Positions 17,725-28,012 are shown, numbered from the stretch's first letter. The stretch is 64,000 bases of DNA from Mycolicibacterium sphagni (GCF_013337765.1 NZ_VBSB01000006.1:1-64000); one strand, 5' to 3'. Translations and numbers: made by a program. The notes: generated from the sequence alone by a model not told the origin.

Positions 17725-18656
17725 CTGAACTGGCCAATGACACACTTCCCGGCGACACCTGGCTGTCTGATCACAGCTGGAGCCGGCCGACCTGGACCAT
17801 CGCAGAACTCGTGGCCGCCAAGCGCGGCCGCACCATTTCCGTCGTCCTCCCTGCGCTCAACGAGGAGGAGACGGTCGGTTCGGTGGTGGACAGCGTCCGC
17901 CCCCTGCTCGGTGGTCTGGTCGACGAGCTGATCGTGCTGGATTCGGGCTCCACCGACGACACCGAGATCGAAGCCATCGCCGCCGGCGCCCGGGTGGTCA
18001 CCCGCGAGCAGGCGGTCCCCGAGGTCGAGCCCCAGCCGGGCAAGGGTGAGGTGCTGTGGCGGTCGCTGGCTGCCACCAGCGGCGACATCATCGTGTTCGT
18101 CGACTCTGACCTCATCGACCCCGATCCGATGTTCGTGCCCCGGCTGGTCGGCCCACTGCTGACCGCCGACGGGGTCCACTTGGTGAAGGGGTTCTACCGG
18201 CGGCCGCTGAAGGTCGGCAAGGGCGAGGACGCCAACGGCGGTGGCCGGGTGACCGAGCTGGTCGCTCGCCCGCTGCTGGCTGCGCTGCGTCCCGAGCTGG
18301 GCTGCGTGCTGCAGCCGCTGGGCGGCGAGTACGCGGGCACCCGCGAGTTGCTGACGTCGGTGCCGTTCGCGCCGGGCTACGGCGTGGAGATCGGCCTGCT
18401 GGTCGACACCTACGACCGACTCGGCCTGGATGCGATCGCCCAGGTCAACCTGGGGGTGCGCAGCCACCGCAACCGACCCCTGATCGAGCTGGGTGCGATG
18501 AGCCGCCAGGTCATCGCCACCCTGCTGTCGCGCTGCGGTATCGCCGACTCCGGCATCGGGCTGACTCAGTTCCTGCCCGACGGCGCCGACGGGTACCTGC
18601 CGCGGACCACGTCGGTCTCGCTGGCCGACCGCCCGCCGATGAACACCCTGCGCTGA
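17721..18656 (+). CDS. gpgS: Glucosyl-3-phosphoglycerate synthase
   Basis: GT-A-fold retaining glucosyltransferase (GT81). It transfers glucose from NDP-glucose to 3-phosphoglycerate, the first step of the methylglucose lipopolysaccharide that modulates fatty-acid synthase. It has 311 residues (Rv1208 has 324). The nucleotide-sugar motif VVLPALNEEETVGSVVDSV, the metal-binding VDSDLID (Asp128/Asp130), GFYRRPLK and the LGCVLQPLGGEYAGTRELL acceptor loop are clear. ATG 17721 overlaps the folP2 stop. The product feeds the same polymer as the GlgC/GlgM branch encoded 3 kb downstream. Confidence 0.95.
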   Translation: MTELANDTLPGDTWLSDHSWSRPTWTIAELVAAKRGRTISVVLPALNEEETVGSVVDSVRPLLGGLVDELIVLDSGSTDDTEIEAIAAGARVVTREQAVPEVEPQPGKGEVLWRSLAATSGDIIVFVDSDLIDPDPMFVPRLVGPLLTADGVHLVKGFYRRPLKVGKGEDANGGGRVTELVARPLLAALRPELGCVLQPLGGEYAGTRELLTSVPFAPGYGVEIGLLVDTYDRLGLDAIAQVNLGVRSHRNRPLIELGAMSRQVIATLLSRCGIADSGIGLTQFLPDGADGYLPRTTSVSLADRPPMNTLR

Positions 18657-18708
18657 TTCCTGCGCTCCGGCGCCGACGATGTCGGCCGGTTAGGGCAATA
18701 TCGGTGAC

Positions 18709-19056
18709 GTGACATTGATCCTGCTGTACCTGGTGGTACTGATTTTGATCGGCGTCGTCCTGTTCGGGGTGGCCAGCCTGATCTTCGGGCGCGGCGAGGA
18801 GCTGCCGCCGCTGCCCCGCGCGACGACGGCGACCGTGCTGCCGGCCTCCGGGGTCACCGGCGAGGATGTCGACGCCGTGAAATTCACCCAGGTATTGCGG
18901 GGCTACAAGACCAGCGAGGTGGACTGGGTTCTGGACCGTCTCGGTGCCGAGCTCGATCAGTTGCGTGGTGAGCTTTCCGCGGTGCGCGCCGCCGCCGGGC
19001 TCGACGAACCGGTGGCCACTCACCACGCCGCGCCCGCCGAGGAGGAGCGGGCGTGA
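18709..19056 (+). CDS. DivIVA-domain membrane-anchored protein (Rv1209-like)
   Basis: A 115-residue protein with one N-terminal transmembrane helix (LILLYLVVLILIGVVLFGVASLIF), a linker, then a short DivIVA-type coiled segment (VKFTQVLRGYKTSEVDWVLDRLGAEL, about residues 62-87). This layout suggests a membrane-tethered partner of pole or septum proteins such as Wag31; the function is not established. It starts at GTG 18709. Its end overlaps tagA by 4 nt. It probably shares the folP2-gpgS-tagA transcription unit. Confidence 0.85.
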   Translation: MTLILLYLVVLILIGVVLFGVASLIFGRGEELPPLPRATTATVLPASGVTGEDVDAVKFTQVLRGYKTSEVDWVLDRLGAELDQLRGELSAVRAAAGLDEPVATHHAAPAEEERA

Positions 19057-19631
19057 GCGCCGCCGTAGCCGAGGATGACGGCCGCTCCCGCTGCGACTGG
19101 GCGCAGATGCAGTCGCAGCTCTACCGCGACTATCACGACCAGGAGTGGGGCCGGGTCCTGCGCGGCCGGGCCGCGCTGTTCGAGCGAATGAGTCTCGAAG
19201 CGTTCCAGAGCGGCCTGTCCTGGCTGATCATCCTGCGGAAACGGAACAACTTCCGGAAGGCGTTCGACGGGTTCAACATCAAGAAGGTCGCCGCCTACAC
19301 TGACCGTGACGTCGCCCGGCTGATGGCAGACGAGGGGATCGTGCGCAACCGCGCCAAGATCGAAGCCACGATCTCCAACGCCAGGGCGGTCGCCGAGCTG
19401 GCCGTCGATCTGTCCGACCTGCTGTGGTCCTACGCCCCGCCGCGGCGTCCCCGACCCAAGACTCTGGCTGACGTGCCGTCGATCACGCCGGAGTCTCAGG
19501 CCATGGCCAAGGACCTCAAGAAGCGTGGATTCCGCTTCGTCGGGCCTACCACCGCCTACGCGCTGATGCAGGCCACCGGCATGGTCGACGACCACATCGC
19601 CTCGTGCTGGGTGCCCCCGACGGTGACCTGA
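19053..19631 (+). CDS. tag: DNA-3-methyladenine glycosylase I
   Basis: TagA base-excision enzyme removing 3-methyladenine from alkylated DNA. It has 192 residues, near Rv1210. Family motifs: RCDWAQ at the N terminus (zinc-site Cys), YHDQEWG, LSLEAFQSGLSWLIIL-type segment (here MSLEAFQSGLSWLIILRKR), GIVRNRAKIEA, and GFRFVGPTTAYALMQATGMVDDHIASC. The GTG start overlaps the stop of the DivIVA-like gene. Confidence 0.95.
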   Translation: MSAAVAEDDGRSRCDWAQMQSQLYRDYHDQEWGRVLRGRAALFERMSLEAFQSGLSWLIILRKRNNFRKAFDGFNIKKVAAYTDRDVARLMADEGIVRNRAKIEATISNARAVAELAVDLSDLLWSYAPPRRPRPKTLADVPSITPESQAMAKDLKKRGFRFVGPTTAYALMQATGMVDDHIASCWVPPTVT

Positions 19632-19692
19632 GGGCACAAATCAGAGGGTCTCCATCGGGTCTTTCACACTCATGCCCGCCGATAAGGAACAA

Positions 19693-19744
19693 TAGAATCG
19701 AAAACAAGCAGTTCAGTGCCGGACATACCAGCCATGTATCCGGC
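19693..19744 (+). promoter_or_regulatory. Promoter -10 and structured leader of the DUF3117 gene
   Basis: TAGAAT at 19693-19698 is a good -10, predicting a start near 19705 and a 5' UTR of about 90 nt. Inside the UTR, GCCGGA-(CA)-TAC (19718-19728) pairs with GTATCCGGC (19736-19744) around a 7-nt loop. A strong GGAGGGAG (19783-19790) then precedes the ATG. Such a long leader is unusual here, where many genes are leaderless. Confidence 0.5.
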
Positions 19745-19796
19745 ATCCGATCGGGTCCGCGAAGGCGGGCCGGCTTGAATTTGGAGGGAGCACTCG

Positions 19797-19964
19797 ATGG
19801 CGGCGATGAAGCCCCGGACTGGTGACGGTCCGCTGGAAGCAACCAAGGAGGGGCGCGGCATCGTGATGCGAGTACCGCTAGAAGGCGGTGGACGACTGGT
19901 CGTCGAGTTGACGCCCGATGAGGCCGCCGCCCTCGGTGACGAACTCAAGAACGTCACCAGCTAA
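19797..19964 (+). CDS. DUF3117 small conserved protein (Rv1211-like)
   Basis: A 55-residue protein beginning MAAMKPRTGDGPLEATKEGR and ending LGDELKNVTS. It is almost invariant across actinobacteria, yet has no known function. The ATG at 19797 has GGAGGGAG 6 nt upstream. The sequence is compact and soluble, probably a beta-hairpin (GIVMRVPLEGGGRLVVELT) followed by a helix (PDEAAALGDELKNV). It sits between tagA and the terminator before glgA, with its own promoter. Confidence 0.92.
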   Translation: MAAMKPRTGDGPLEATKEGRGIVMRVPLEGGGRLVVELTPDEAAALGDELKNVTS

Positions 19965-19976
19965 CTGATCCACCAT

Positions 19977-20006
19977 TGAAACCCCGCGTGGGCGCGCGGG
20001 GTTTCA
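19977..20006. terminator. Bidirectional intrinsic terminator hairpin
   Basis: TGAAACCCCGCG (19977-19988) and CGCGGGGTTTCA (19995-20006) form a perfect 12-bp stem with a 6-nt loop between the convergent DUF3117 and glgA genes. It reads the same on both strands and has T/A-rich stem ends, fitting termination for both. Confidence 0.85.
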
Positions 20007-20032
20007 GTCTGCCGGTCGGCCCTTCGGTCGGC

Positions 20033-21196
20033 CTAAGCCGACACCTTGCGGTAAATCTCCAACGTCTGTTCGGCGATGTGCGCCCACGAGAACTCGTCGA
20101 TACAGCGTTGCCGTCCGGCTGCCCCAAATCGACGGGCCTTCTCCGGATCACCCACCAGTGCGTTGACGGCCTCGGCCAGGCGAGCCTCGAAGCCCGCCGG
20201 ATCCGTCGCCTCGTAGTGCACCAACGTTCCCGTCATGCCCTCGGCAACCACCTCGGGTATGCCACCGACGTCGGAGGCGACCACCGCGGTGCCGCACGCC
20301 ATCGCTTCCAGGTTCACGATCCCCAGCGGCTCGTACACCGACGGGCAAATGAAAGCCGTTGCCGCCGAGAGAATTTCGCGAATCTTGGCGATCGGCAGGA
20401 ATTCCTGCACCCAGAACACGCCGCTGCGGGCACTGGCCAGCTCCTGCACGGCCGAACTGACTTCGGCCGCGATCTCCGGGGTGTCCGGCGCACCGGCGCA
20501 CAGCACCAGCTGAACCTCCGGATCGAACTGATGCGCGGCGGCGATCAGGTGCGGCACGCCTTTTTGCCGGGTGATCCTGCCGACGAACGCCACCATCGGC
20601 CGCGACGGGTCGACACCGAGTTCGGCGAGCACCGATTCGCCGCTCTCGGGGGGAGCCGGGTACCAGACGCTGGTGTCGATACCGTTCTTCACCACGTGAA
20701 CGCGGTTGGGGTCCAGGGCCGGATAGACCGACAACACGTCCTCGCGCATTCCTGAACTGACCGCGATCACCGCGTCGGCGGCTTCGATCGCGGTGCGCTC
20801 CACCCACAGCGACACCCGATACCCGCCACCGAGCTGCTCGGCCTTCCACGGCCGCAACGGCTCGAGGGAGTGGGCGGTGAGCACGTGCGGGACGTCGTAC
20901 AGCAACGCGGCCAGGTGACCGGCCATCCCGGTGTACCAGGTGTGCGAGTGCACCACCGTCGCGTCGGCGGCCGCGTTGGCCATCACCAGATCCGCCGACA
21001 GTGTCGACAACGCCGGGTTGGCGCCCTTGAGTGCGGGGTCGGGTTGCGCGACGATCGCCCCCGCGCGCGGCGCACCCATGCAGTGCACATCGACCTCGCA
21101 GAGGCGGCGCAACTGTGCGACGAGTTCCGTCACATGCACGCCCGCCCCGCCGTAAACCTCGGGTGGATACTCCCGAGTCATCATCGCCACCCGCAT
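20033..21196 (-). CDS. glgA: GT4 alpha-glucan synthase (GlgM/GlgA, maltose-1-phosphate synthase)
   Basis: GT4-family glycosyltransferase of 387 residues, the same length as Rv1212c. In mycobacteria this enzyme (renamed GlgM) joins ADP-glucose to glucose-1-phosphate, making alpha-maltose-1-phosphate for GlgE. Motifs: MTREYPPEVYGGAGVHVTEL, VVHSHTWYTGMAGHL, VAFVGRITRQKGVPHLI, CPSVYEPLGIVNLEAMACG (the E-x7-E nucleotide-sugar site). ATG 21196 has TACCGT 7 nt upstream on the coding strand. It is divergent from glgC, which makes its ADP-glucose substrate. Confidence 0.94.
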   Translation of the reverse strand: MRVAMMTREYPPEVYGGAGVHVTELVAQLRRLCEVDVHCMGAPRAGAIVAQPDPALKGANPALSTLSADLVMANAAADATVVHSHTWYTGMAGHLAALLYDVPHVLTAHSLEPLRPWKAEQLGGGYRVSLWVERTAIEAADAVIAVSSGMREDVLSVYPALDPNRVHVVKNGIDTSVWYPAPPESGESVLAELGVDPSRPMVAFVGRITRQKGVPHLIAAAHQFDPEVQLVLCAGAPDTPEIAAEVSSAVQELASARSGVFWVQEFLPIAKIREILSAATAFICPSVYEPLGIVNLEAMACGTAVVASDVGGIPEVVAEGMTGTLVHYEATDPAGFEARLAEAVNALVGDPEKARRFGAAGRQRCIDEFSWAHIAEQTLEIYRKVSA

Positions 21197-21203
21197 ACGG
21201 CCG

Positions 21204-21209
21204 ACGGTA
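21204..21209 (-). promoter_or_regulatory. -10 hexamer of leaderless glgA
   Basis: On the minus strand TACCGT lies 7 nt before the ATG at 21196, the leaderless spacing seen throughout this window. Confidence 0.55.
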
Positions 21210-21298
21210 GTAGCACCGGCCTCCCGCCGCATCCTCTTTCCCGTCGCTTCGCTCGCCCCGACCTTGTGCGTCAACGTCGTTGCGCATGGGCGCCAAAG

Positions 21299-21345
21299 TC
21301 GTTGCTGCCGCGACACTGACCCCAAATTCGTCGCCTCCGCGACAC
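21299..21345. repeat. Imperfect 18-bp direct repeat in glgA/glgC intergenic region
   Basis: TCGTTGCTGCCGCGACAC (21299-21316) and TCGTCGCCTCCGCGACAC (21328-21345) match at 15 of 18 positions, 29 bp apart. A partial third copy (GTCGTTGCGC) lies about 25 bp upstream. The rest of the 21197-21406 gap holds the two divergent promoters. This could be a regulator site or relic sequence. Confidence 0.4.
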
Positions 21346-21394
21346 AGCGACCTGCAATAGTCCCGATGGCCTAGCCGTCTGTTGCGCGTGCCAT

Positions 21395-21400
21395 TAGGTT
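21395..21400 (+). promoter_or_regulatory. -10 hexamer of leaderless glgC
   Basis: TAGGTT is followed after 6 nt by ATG 21407. This predicts a leaderless glgC mRNA and supports the start. Confidence 0.6.
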
Positions 21401-21406
21401 TGCAGC

Positions 21407-22621
21407 ATGAGGGAATTGCCACACGTGCTGGGCATTGTCCTGGCCGGCGGAGAGGGCAAGCGTCTGTATCCGCTGACCGCGGACCGGGCGAAGCCTGCTG
21501 TTCCCTTCGGTGGCGCGTACCGGCTGATCGATTTCGTGTTGTCGAATTTGGTCAACGCGCGGTACTTGCGGATCTGTGTGCTCACTCAGTACAAGTCGCA
21601 TTCGCTGGACCGGCACATCTCGCAGAACTGGCGACTGAGCGGCCTGGCCGGCGAATACATCACGCCGGTTCCCGCCCAGCAGCGCCTCGGGCCGCGCTGG
21701 TACACCGGCTCGGCCGATGCGATCTACCAATCGCTGAACCTCATCTATGACGAGGATCCTGACTACATCGTGGTTTTCGGTGCCGACCACGTGTACCGGA
21801 TGGACCCCGAGCAGATGGTCAAGTTCCATATCGAGAGCGGCGCCGGCGCCACGGTGGCCGGCATCCGGGTGCCGCGGGCCGAGGCCCACGCGTTCGGCTG
21901 CATCGACGCCGACGAGTCGGGCCGCATCCGTGAGTTCATCGAGAAGCCTGCCGACCCACCGGGCACACCGGACGATGCGACGCAGACGTTCGTCTCGATG
22001 GGCAACTACATCTTCACCACCAAGGTGCTCATCGACGCGATCCGCGCCGACGCCGACGACGACAACTCCGATCACGACATGGGCGGCGACATCATCCCGC
22101 GTCTGGTCACCGACGGCATGGCCGCGGTCTACGACTTCAGTAACAACGAAGTGCCCGGTGCCACCGAACGCGACCACGGCTACTGGCGTGACGTCGGAAC
22201 GCTGGACGCGTTCTATGACGCACACATGGATCTGGTTTCCGTTCATCCGGTGTTCAACCTCTACAACAAGCGCTGGCCGATCCGCGGTGAGTCGGAGAAC
22301 CTGGCCCCGGCCAAGTTCGTCAACGGCGGCTCCGCGCAGGAGTCGGTGGTCGGTGCCGGCAGCATCATCTCCGCGGCGTCGGTGCGCAATTCGGTGCTGT
22401 CGAGCAATGTGGTGATCGAGGACGGCGCGATCGTCGAAGGCAGCGTGCTGATGCCCGGTGTCCGGGTGGGCCGCGGCGCGGTCGTGCGGCACGCGATCCT
22501 GGACAAGAACGTCGTCGTGGGCCCCGGTGAGATGGTCGGCGTCGACCTGGAGAAGGACCGCGAGCGGTTCGCGCTCAGCGCCGGCGGTGTGGTGGCCGTC
22601 GGCAAGGGCGTCTGGATCTAA
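21407..22621 (+). CDS. glgC: Glucose-1-phosphate adenylyltransferase
   Basis: ADP-glucose pyrophosphorylase: ATP + glucose-1-P to ADP-glucose, the committed step for glycogen and capsular alpha-glucan. It has 404 residues, exactly as Rv1213. The N-terminal nucleotidyltransferase loop [28 protein letters not shown], the substrate site IEKPADPPG, the catalytic region [11 protein letters not shown], and a C-terminal left-handed beta-helix with hexapeptide repeats ([21 protein letters not shown]) are all visible. It ends 4 nt inside the convergent DUF4126 gene, leaving no room for a separate terminator. Confidence 0.97.
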   Translation: MRELPHVLGIVLAGGEGKRLYPLTADRAKPAVPFGGAYRLIDFVLSNLVNARYLRICVLTQYKSHSLDRHISQNWRLSGLAGEYITPVPAQQRLGPRWYTGSADAIYQSLNLIYDEDPDYIVVFGADHVYRMDPEQMVKFHIESGAGATVAGIRVPRAEAHAFGCIDADESGRIREFIEKPADPPGTPDDATQTFVSMGNYIFTTKVLIDAIRADADDDNSDHDMGGDIIPRLVTDGMAAVYDFSNNEVPGATERDHGYWRDVGTLDAFYDAHMDLVSVHPVFNLYNKRWPIRGESENLAPAKFVNGGSAQESVVGAGSIISAASVRNSVLSSNVVIEDGAIVEGSVLMPGVRVGRGAVVRHAILDKNVVVGPGEMVGVDLEKDRERFALSAGGVVAVGKGVWI

Positions 22622-23208
22622 CCCGTCGCCGCGGTCTTGCGGCGCCGGCGACGGCGCCACAGCACGACCGCCCCCCACACCAACCCGATCAGCACCGCGA
22701 GCACCAGCGCGGGAATCAGGATCGCGATGAACACCAGGGTGACACTGGTGATGTCCTCGAGCGTGCTCAGCACCGGCGCCGCGAATCCTGCGGTGGCCAC
22801 ATTGGCTGCGGGGCGAACCGTCGTCTTCGTCAGATGGACCACCAACGCCGTGAGGACACCGATCGCGATCGGCACCCACTGACCGGTCCTGGCGAATTCA
22901 CCGGGATCGGTGATCGCGGCAGTCTGCGATGCCGTGCCCGAACCGAACACGATCCCGCCGGCGGTCGGGCGGACGAATGTCTGCACCACGTCGTTGACGG
23001 AGTCCAGCGCCGGGATCTTGTCGGCGACGATCTCCACAACCAGCAGGATCGCGACAATCGCGATCACCCAGCCGTTTTCCAGCCACGACCATCCGTGGGG
23101 AAGGGTGATCAGATCGGTGAACCGGCTGAGCAGCCCCATCGCCAGCAGCGGGATGTAGGCATTGAGGCCCGCGGCGGTGGCCAGGCCGAAGCCGGTCATC
23201 AGCTCCAT
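22618..23208 (-). CDS. DUF4126 membrane protein
   Basis: A 196-residue integral membrane protein with four to five helices. It opens with the DUF4126 signature [26 protein letters not shown], contains [21 protein letters not shown], and ends in a basic [13 protein letters not shown] tail. The family function is unknown. It starts 10 nt after the methyltransferase-like gene on the same strand, making it the last member of the TetR-ABC operon. Its stop overlaps glgC. Confidence 0.85.
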   Translation of the reverse strand: MELMTGFGLATAAGLNAYIPLLAMGLLSRFTDLITLPHGWSWLENGWVIAIVAILLVVEIVADKIPALDSVNDVVQTFVRPTAGGIVFGSGTASQTAAITDPGEFARTGQWVPIAIGVLTALVVHLTKTTVRPAANVATAGFAAPVLSTLEDITSVTLVFIAILIPALVLAVLIGLVWGAVVLWRRRRRRKTAATG

Positions 23209-23218
23209 GCCGGTCTCC

Positions 23219-23893
23219 TCACCAGATCAACGGCACCAGGCGGTAGCGCACTTTCTGAGTGTATTGCTCGTAGCCGTCCAACTCGGCGCGCAACAGCTTC
23301 TCCTCGTCGAGGATCCGCGCAGCCATGAGCAGAAGACCGATGGGGACGAGCAGCAGCGACCAGTACGAGCCAAGTGCCAATACGATCCCGATCATCAGGA
23401 TCAGGTTTCCGAAGTACATCGGGTGGCGCACAATGCCGTACAGCCCGGTGCTGACCAGCGGCTGGCCTTCCTCGATGGTGATATTGGCTGAGGCATAACG
23501 ATTCTGGAAGACGACCACCATCGCCAGACCCAGGCCGGCGGCCACCATGACGTCGCCCACGATGGAGAGCCACGCGGGAACGTGCGACCAGCCGAACCGG
23601 TAGTCGAGTGCAGGCACCACGAGCATCGCGGCGAATATGACGAATGTTCCGGCGATCACGACTTTTTGGACCGGCCGGGTCTCGGCCTTCACGCCGGCGT
23701 GCGTGCGGCGCTCGATGGCCGCGGGGTCGATGCGGTTCAAGAACATGGTCGGCGCCAAGCTCATCACGGCGAACACTGCCAGCAATGCCCAGCCCTGCCA
23801 ATAGTTAACGGTGCCGGCGGGGACGAACAGCAGTATCGCGAAAGCGATGATGCCCAGGACCGAGGACATCACCATTCGAAGCAGAAGGTTCAT
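23219..23893 (-). CDS. Isoprenylcysteine-methyltransferase-like membrane protein (Rv1216c-like)
   Basis: A 224-residue polytopic protein of the ICMT/PEMT membrane methyltransferase family. The C-terminal signature is present: LVSTGLYGIVRHPMYFGNL, then EEKLLRAELDGYEQYTQKVRYRLVP. This region binds SAM in characterised members. M. tuberculosis has an equivalent integral membrane protein (Rv1216c, 224 aa) at this locus. The acceptor is unknown. It starts 10 nt after the ABC permease and is probably co-transcribed with it. Confidence 0.85.
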   Translation of the reverse strand: MNLLLRMVMSSVLGIIAFAILLFVPAGTVNYWQGWALLAVFAVMSLAPTMFLNRIDPAAIERRTHAGVKAETRPVQKVVIAGTFVIFAAMLVVPALDYRFGWSHVPAWLSIVGDVMVAAGLGLAMVVVFQNRYASANITIEEGQPLVSTGLYGIVRHPMYFGNLILMIGIVLALGSYWSLLLVPIGLLLMAARILDEEKLLRAELDGYEQYTQKVRYRLVPLIW

Positions 23894-23903
23894 CCAATAC
23901 TCC

Positions 23904-25495
23904 TCAGACGACGTCGCGGCGGCGATAGACGACGCCGGCGGCTAGCGTGACAGCGACGGCGATCACGACCATCACCGCAAGCGTCACAACGGAAATCGAC
24001 GATGGTGCGGTGGTGCGACCCACCGGTGAGGCATCGATGAGCCAGCGGGGCAGGCGCAGCAGCGCACCGAGATACAGCGCGCAGACCACGAATGTCACTG
24101 CAAGCCAGCCGATGCCGGGGTGTCGCAGCGCCACCGCCAGCGCGGCGACACTGGCGACGACGGCCATCGCAGGCAGGAACGCCAGCGCGGCCAGGGTCAG
24201 CCGCACGATGATGTGCGGCTCACCCAGTGTCAGACCCGCCCCAAGGCCATTGCCGAGGCCCGCGCACGCGAGCAGCACTGCCCCACCGGTCAGCGCCGCG
24301 CCGACCGCCGACAACAGCCACCTCCACCGCGACACCGAACCCGCCAGCACAGCCTCGCCGATCCCGGACTCCTCGTCACGGTGCAGCCGCACCACCACGC
24401 TGACCACGTAGGCCGTCGTCGCCGCCGCCAGGAACTGCGTCATCGTGGTGTACACGCCGTCGGTGCCCTGCGCCGAAAGTACTCGTGCCAGCAGCTGATT
24501 GCCGCTCGCGGCGTCCAGCAGTGACTTGGTCATCGACCCGAAGGCCGCCCCGGCGATCAGCAGTCCGATCGCCCAGCCCACGGTCGAGCCGCGCTGGATG
24601 ACCAGCTGCAATCCGAATACCCCGCCCACCGGCCGGGCTTTGGACCGCTCGCCCGACGAGGCCAACACGCCGTCGTCGTACTGCCGTCTGTTCTCGAGCG
24701 CGAGTGTGGCCGCCGCCAGTGCGACGGCCAGCGCTGCCAGCAGAGCAAGCGGCCACCAGCGCAATGCCACGAACGGACGCATCTGCTGTGCCCAGGCGAT
24801 GGGGGAGAACCAGCTCAGCACGCTGCCGGAGTTGTCGATCACATCGCCGGCTCCGCGCACCAGCACGGCGGCGGCCAGTGCCGCCATCGCCGCACCGGTG
24901 ACAGTTCTGGCTTGTCGCCACAGCTGTGCGCTGAGTGCCGCGAGTGCGCCGAAGACGGTGGCCACCGCCGTGATGCCCAAACACATCGCCGCGGTGTCGG
25001 CCACGGCAAAACCGGTGGCCGCCATGGCGATTGTCATCGTCATCGCCAACACGGCGTTCACCAGCACGACGACGATCAGCGCGGCGCCGGTGCGGGCGTG
25101 CCGGCCGACGATCGAGGACAACACCAATTCGGCTGCGCCGCTTTCCTCTTCCGCGCGGGTGTGGCGTACGACTGTCTGGATTGCCAGGATCGAGGCCGCG
25201 ACGATCAGCGTCAAGGTCAGCTCATTGGCCATCATGACGCCGAGATCGGTTTCATTGCCCCCGAACATGGGTCCGCCCAGCATGATTCCGGCCGGCGTCT
25301 TGAGGAGGTTGACTCGCGCCTGGCGCTGCGCTTCGTCGGGATAGGCAAGTTTGATCGCGTTGGGGGCGTAGACCATCATCAGTGTCAGCACCGAAACCCA
25401 CACCGCCAGCCGAATGCGGTCGCGGCGCAGGGCGAAACGGACCAGTGTGGCGGTCCCGGTCAGCGAGGACGTCGCCGGCGCGGTTGCGGTCGTGG

Positions 25496-25499
<4 letters not shown>
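23904..25499 (-). CDS. ABC efflux transporter permease (Rv1217c-like)
   Basis: A 531-residue permease with two six-helix halves, related to tetronasin/daunorubicin-type ABC-2 exporters and matching Rv1217c. The Rv1217c-Rv1218c pump is linked to multidrug efflux. The N-terminal half carries [21 protein letters not shown] and the second half begins around [20 protein letters not shown]. Its ATG overlaps the stop of the ATPase gene (ATGA, 25496-25499). Confidence 0.9.
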
Positions 25500-26419
<920 letters not shown>

Positions 26420-27061
26420 CTGGTTCTCCCTCGATATTGGTCGCGATTTCGCCGTGGGCTGCGAAGCTGTCGAACATCGTCGAGTCGGTGAGCAGGCCCT
26501 CGGTGTACACCTCGAGGGCCGGCAGCATCATGTCGTTGGCGTAGTCGTGGAGCACGGCTCGCAAATCCGTCGGGTTGTCATGCAGCTGCAGGTAAAGCAG
26601 GAATGCGCCGCCACCGGCCATCCCCAGGTACCTGGCCCGGGCGGCCGGGTCGCGGCTGGGCTTCACCGTGCCGGCCTGGACACCCTCGTCCAGGTAGCTC
26701 TCGACATTGGCGAACATCGTGCGCCACAGATTTTTCGCCAGTTCGCCACCGGACTGCATGCTGCGCACCAGGTAGGCCATCATCGGCGCGAACGATTCGA
26801 TCTCTGCCGCAGCGGCAAGCCAGGTGGCCGGATCGGTGGAGCGGATGGTCTCGGACTTCTCGCTGCGGACCTCTTCGGCGATGTAGTCGTCGCAGGCCTG
26901 GCGCAGCCCGTCCTTGGAGCCGAAATGGTGGATGACCAGCCCGGGGCTGACGCCCGCGGCCTCCGCGATCGCGCGTACCCCGACGCTGAAACCGTGCGCA
27001 CCGAATTGCTCGATCGCGGCGTCACGGATCCGAGCCGCGGTCGTCAAGTCCGTTGAACGCA

Positions 27062-27079
27062 TGTTTAGGATGCTAAACA
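27062..27079 (-). promoter_or_regulatory. TetR autoregulatory operator overlapping -10 and start codon
   Basis: TGTTTAG-GATG-CTAAACA is a perfect 7-bp inverted repeat with a 4-bp centre. Read on the coding strand it contains the -10 hexamer TAGCAT (27070-27075) and ends at the first base of the tetR ATG. A bound TetR dimer would cover the -10 and the transcription start. Confidence 0.8.
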
Positions 27080-27215
27080 CTCGTTCAATCAGACGTCAAG
27101 CGTCCACCCCGGAGGAAATGAAAGGGAGTTCGCACGGCTGGCCGAGATCATCATGAGCTCACCCGGAACCGTCCAACCCGGTGACGAGGCCCGCACCGGC
27201 CAGCTGTCCGGGGCC

Positions 27216-27884
27216 CTAGAAGTCGCGGGCGGCGACCAGAATCCCGTCGCCCAGCGGGATCAGCACCGGGGTGAGGCGCTCGTCCTCGGCGATCAGGCGG
27301 GCCGCTTCGCGCACGGCCGTGACCTCGGCATCGTTGGCAGCGGGGTCCCCGGCGCGACCGCCAAGAGCCGACCGATGTACGACGATCACGCCACCGGGTC
27401 GGAGGAGACGTACTCCCTCGACCACGAAATCGGCCTGGTCGGACGGTGCGGCGTCGAGAAACACCAGGTCATAGGACTCGTCGGCGAGCCGGGTGAGGAC
27501 GTCCTGGGCCCGTCCGGCGATCAGCCGCGTGCGCGACGGTCCGATGCCGGCCTCGTTGAACGCTTGCTTGGCGATGCGCTGATGCTCGGGCTCGATGTCG
27601 ATGGTGGTCAGGACGCCGTCGTCGCGCATGCCCGATAGCAGCCACAATCCGCTCACGCCTGCGCCGGTGCCCACCTCGACGACCGCTTTGCCGCCTGACA
27701 GTCGCGCCAGTACGCTGAGGAGCGCTCCGACAGCCGGGGTGACCGCTCCGGCGCCGGCGTCGACGGCTCGCTCCCGGGCGGCCGCGACGATGGCGTCCTC
27801 GGATATCGAACCCTCTGCGTGGGCGAGAATCCGGTCGGCGCGACTGGCTTCCGGTTGGCCTGATTGGTCCTCGGTAGTGGCCAT
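27216..27884 (-). CDS. SAM-dependent O-methyltransferase (Rv1220c-like)
   Basis: A 222-residue class I O-methyltransferase of the catechol-OMT-like group. The SAM motif [20 protein letters not shown] (about residues 60-80), the acidic DIEPEHQ, and [17 protein letters not shown] (metal/catalytic Asp) are visible. The substrate is unknown. In M. tuberculosis the same gene stands divergent to sigE, as here. ATG 27884 has TACGCT 7 nt upstream (27892-27897, minus strand), so it is probably leaderless. Confidence 0.9.
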   Translation of the reverse strand: MATTEDQSGQPEASRADRILAHAEGSISEDAIVAAARERAVDAGAGAVTPAVGALLSVLARLSGGKAVVEVGTGAGVSGLWLLSGMRDDGVLTTIDIEPEHQRIAKQAFNEAGIGPSRTRLIAGRAQDVLTRLADESYDLVFLDAAPSDQADFVVEGVRLLRPGGVIVVHRSALGGRAGDPAANDAEVTAVREAARLIAEDERLTPVLIPLGDGILVAARDF

Positions 27885-27891
27885 TCTCAGC

Positions 27892-27897
27892 AGCGTA
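27892..27897 (-). promoter_or_regulatory. -10 hexamer of leaderless O-methyltransferase gene
   Basis: On the minus strand TACGCT is 7 nt before the ATG at 27884. Confidence 0.5.
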
Positions 27898-27985
27898 GAG
27901 CCAACGGGATCGGCGAGTGGGCAGGCGCGCCAGGCGTATCGGCCGGGTGGACGCGCGGACGGCGGGCTGGAGCGAAGCGACCCGG

Positions 27986-28012
27986 GGAACGGCTTACGTC
28001 GTGCGTCAAGTT
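27986..28012 (+). promoter_or_regulatory. Candidate ECF (SigH/SigE-type) promoter of sigE
   Basis: GGAAC (27986-27990) and GTT (28010-28012) are separated by 19 nt, close to the mycobacterial SigH/SigE consensus GGAAC-N17/19-GTT. It lies about 110 nt before the sigE start in the 245-bp O-methyltransferase/sigE gap. In M. tuberculosis sigE has a SigH-dependent promoter. The rest of the gap has an AT-rich patch (28028-28090) that could hold the vegetative promoter. Confidence 0.4.

Noticed and set aside
20033..21196. Annotating glgA strictly as classical GT5 glycogen synthase.
   Set aside because: The sequence is GT4-type (E-x7-E motif, YPPEVYGGAG start) and the orthologue makes maltose-1-phosphate.
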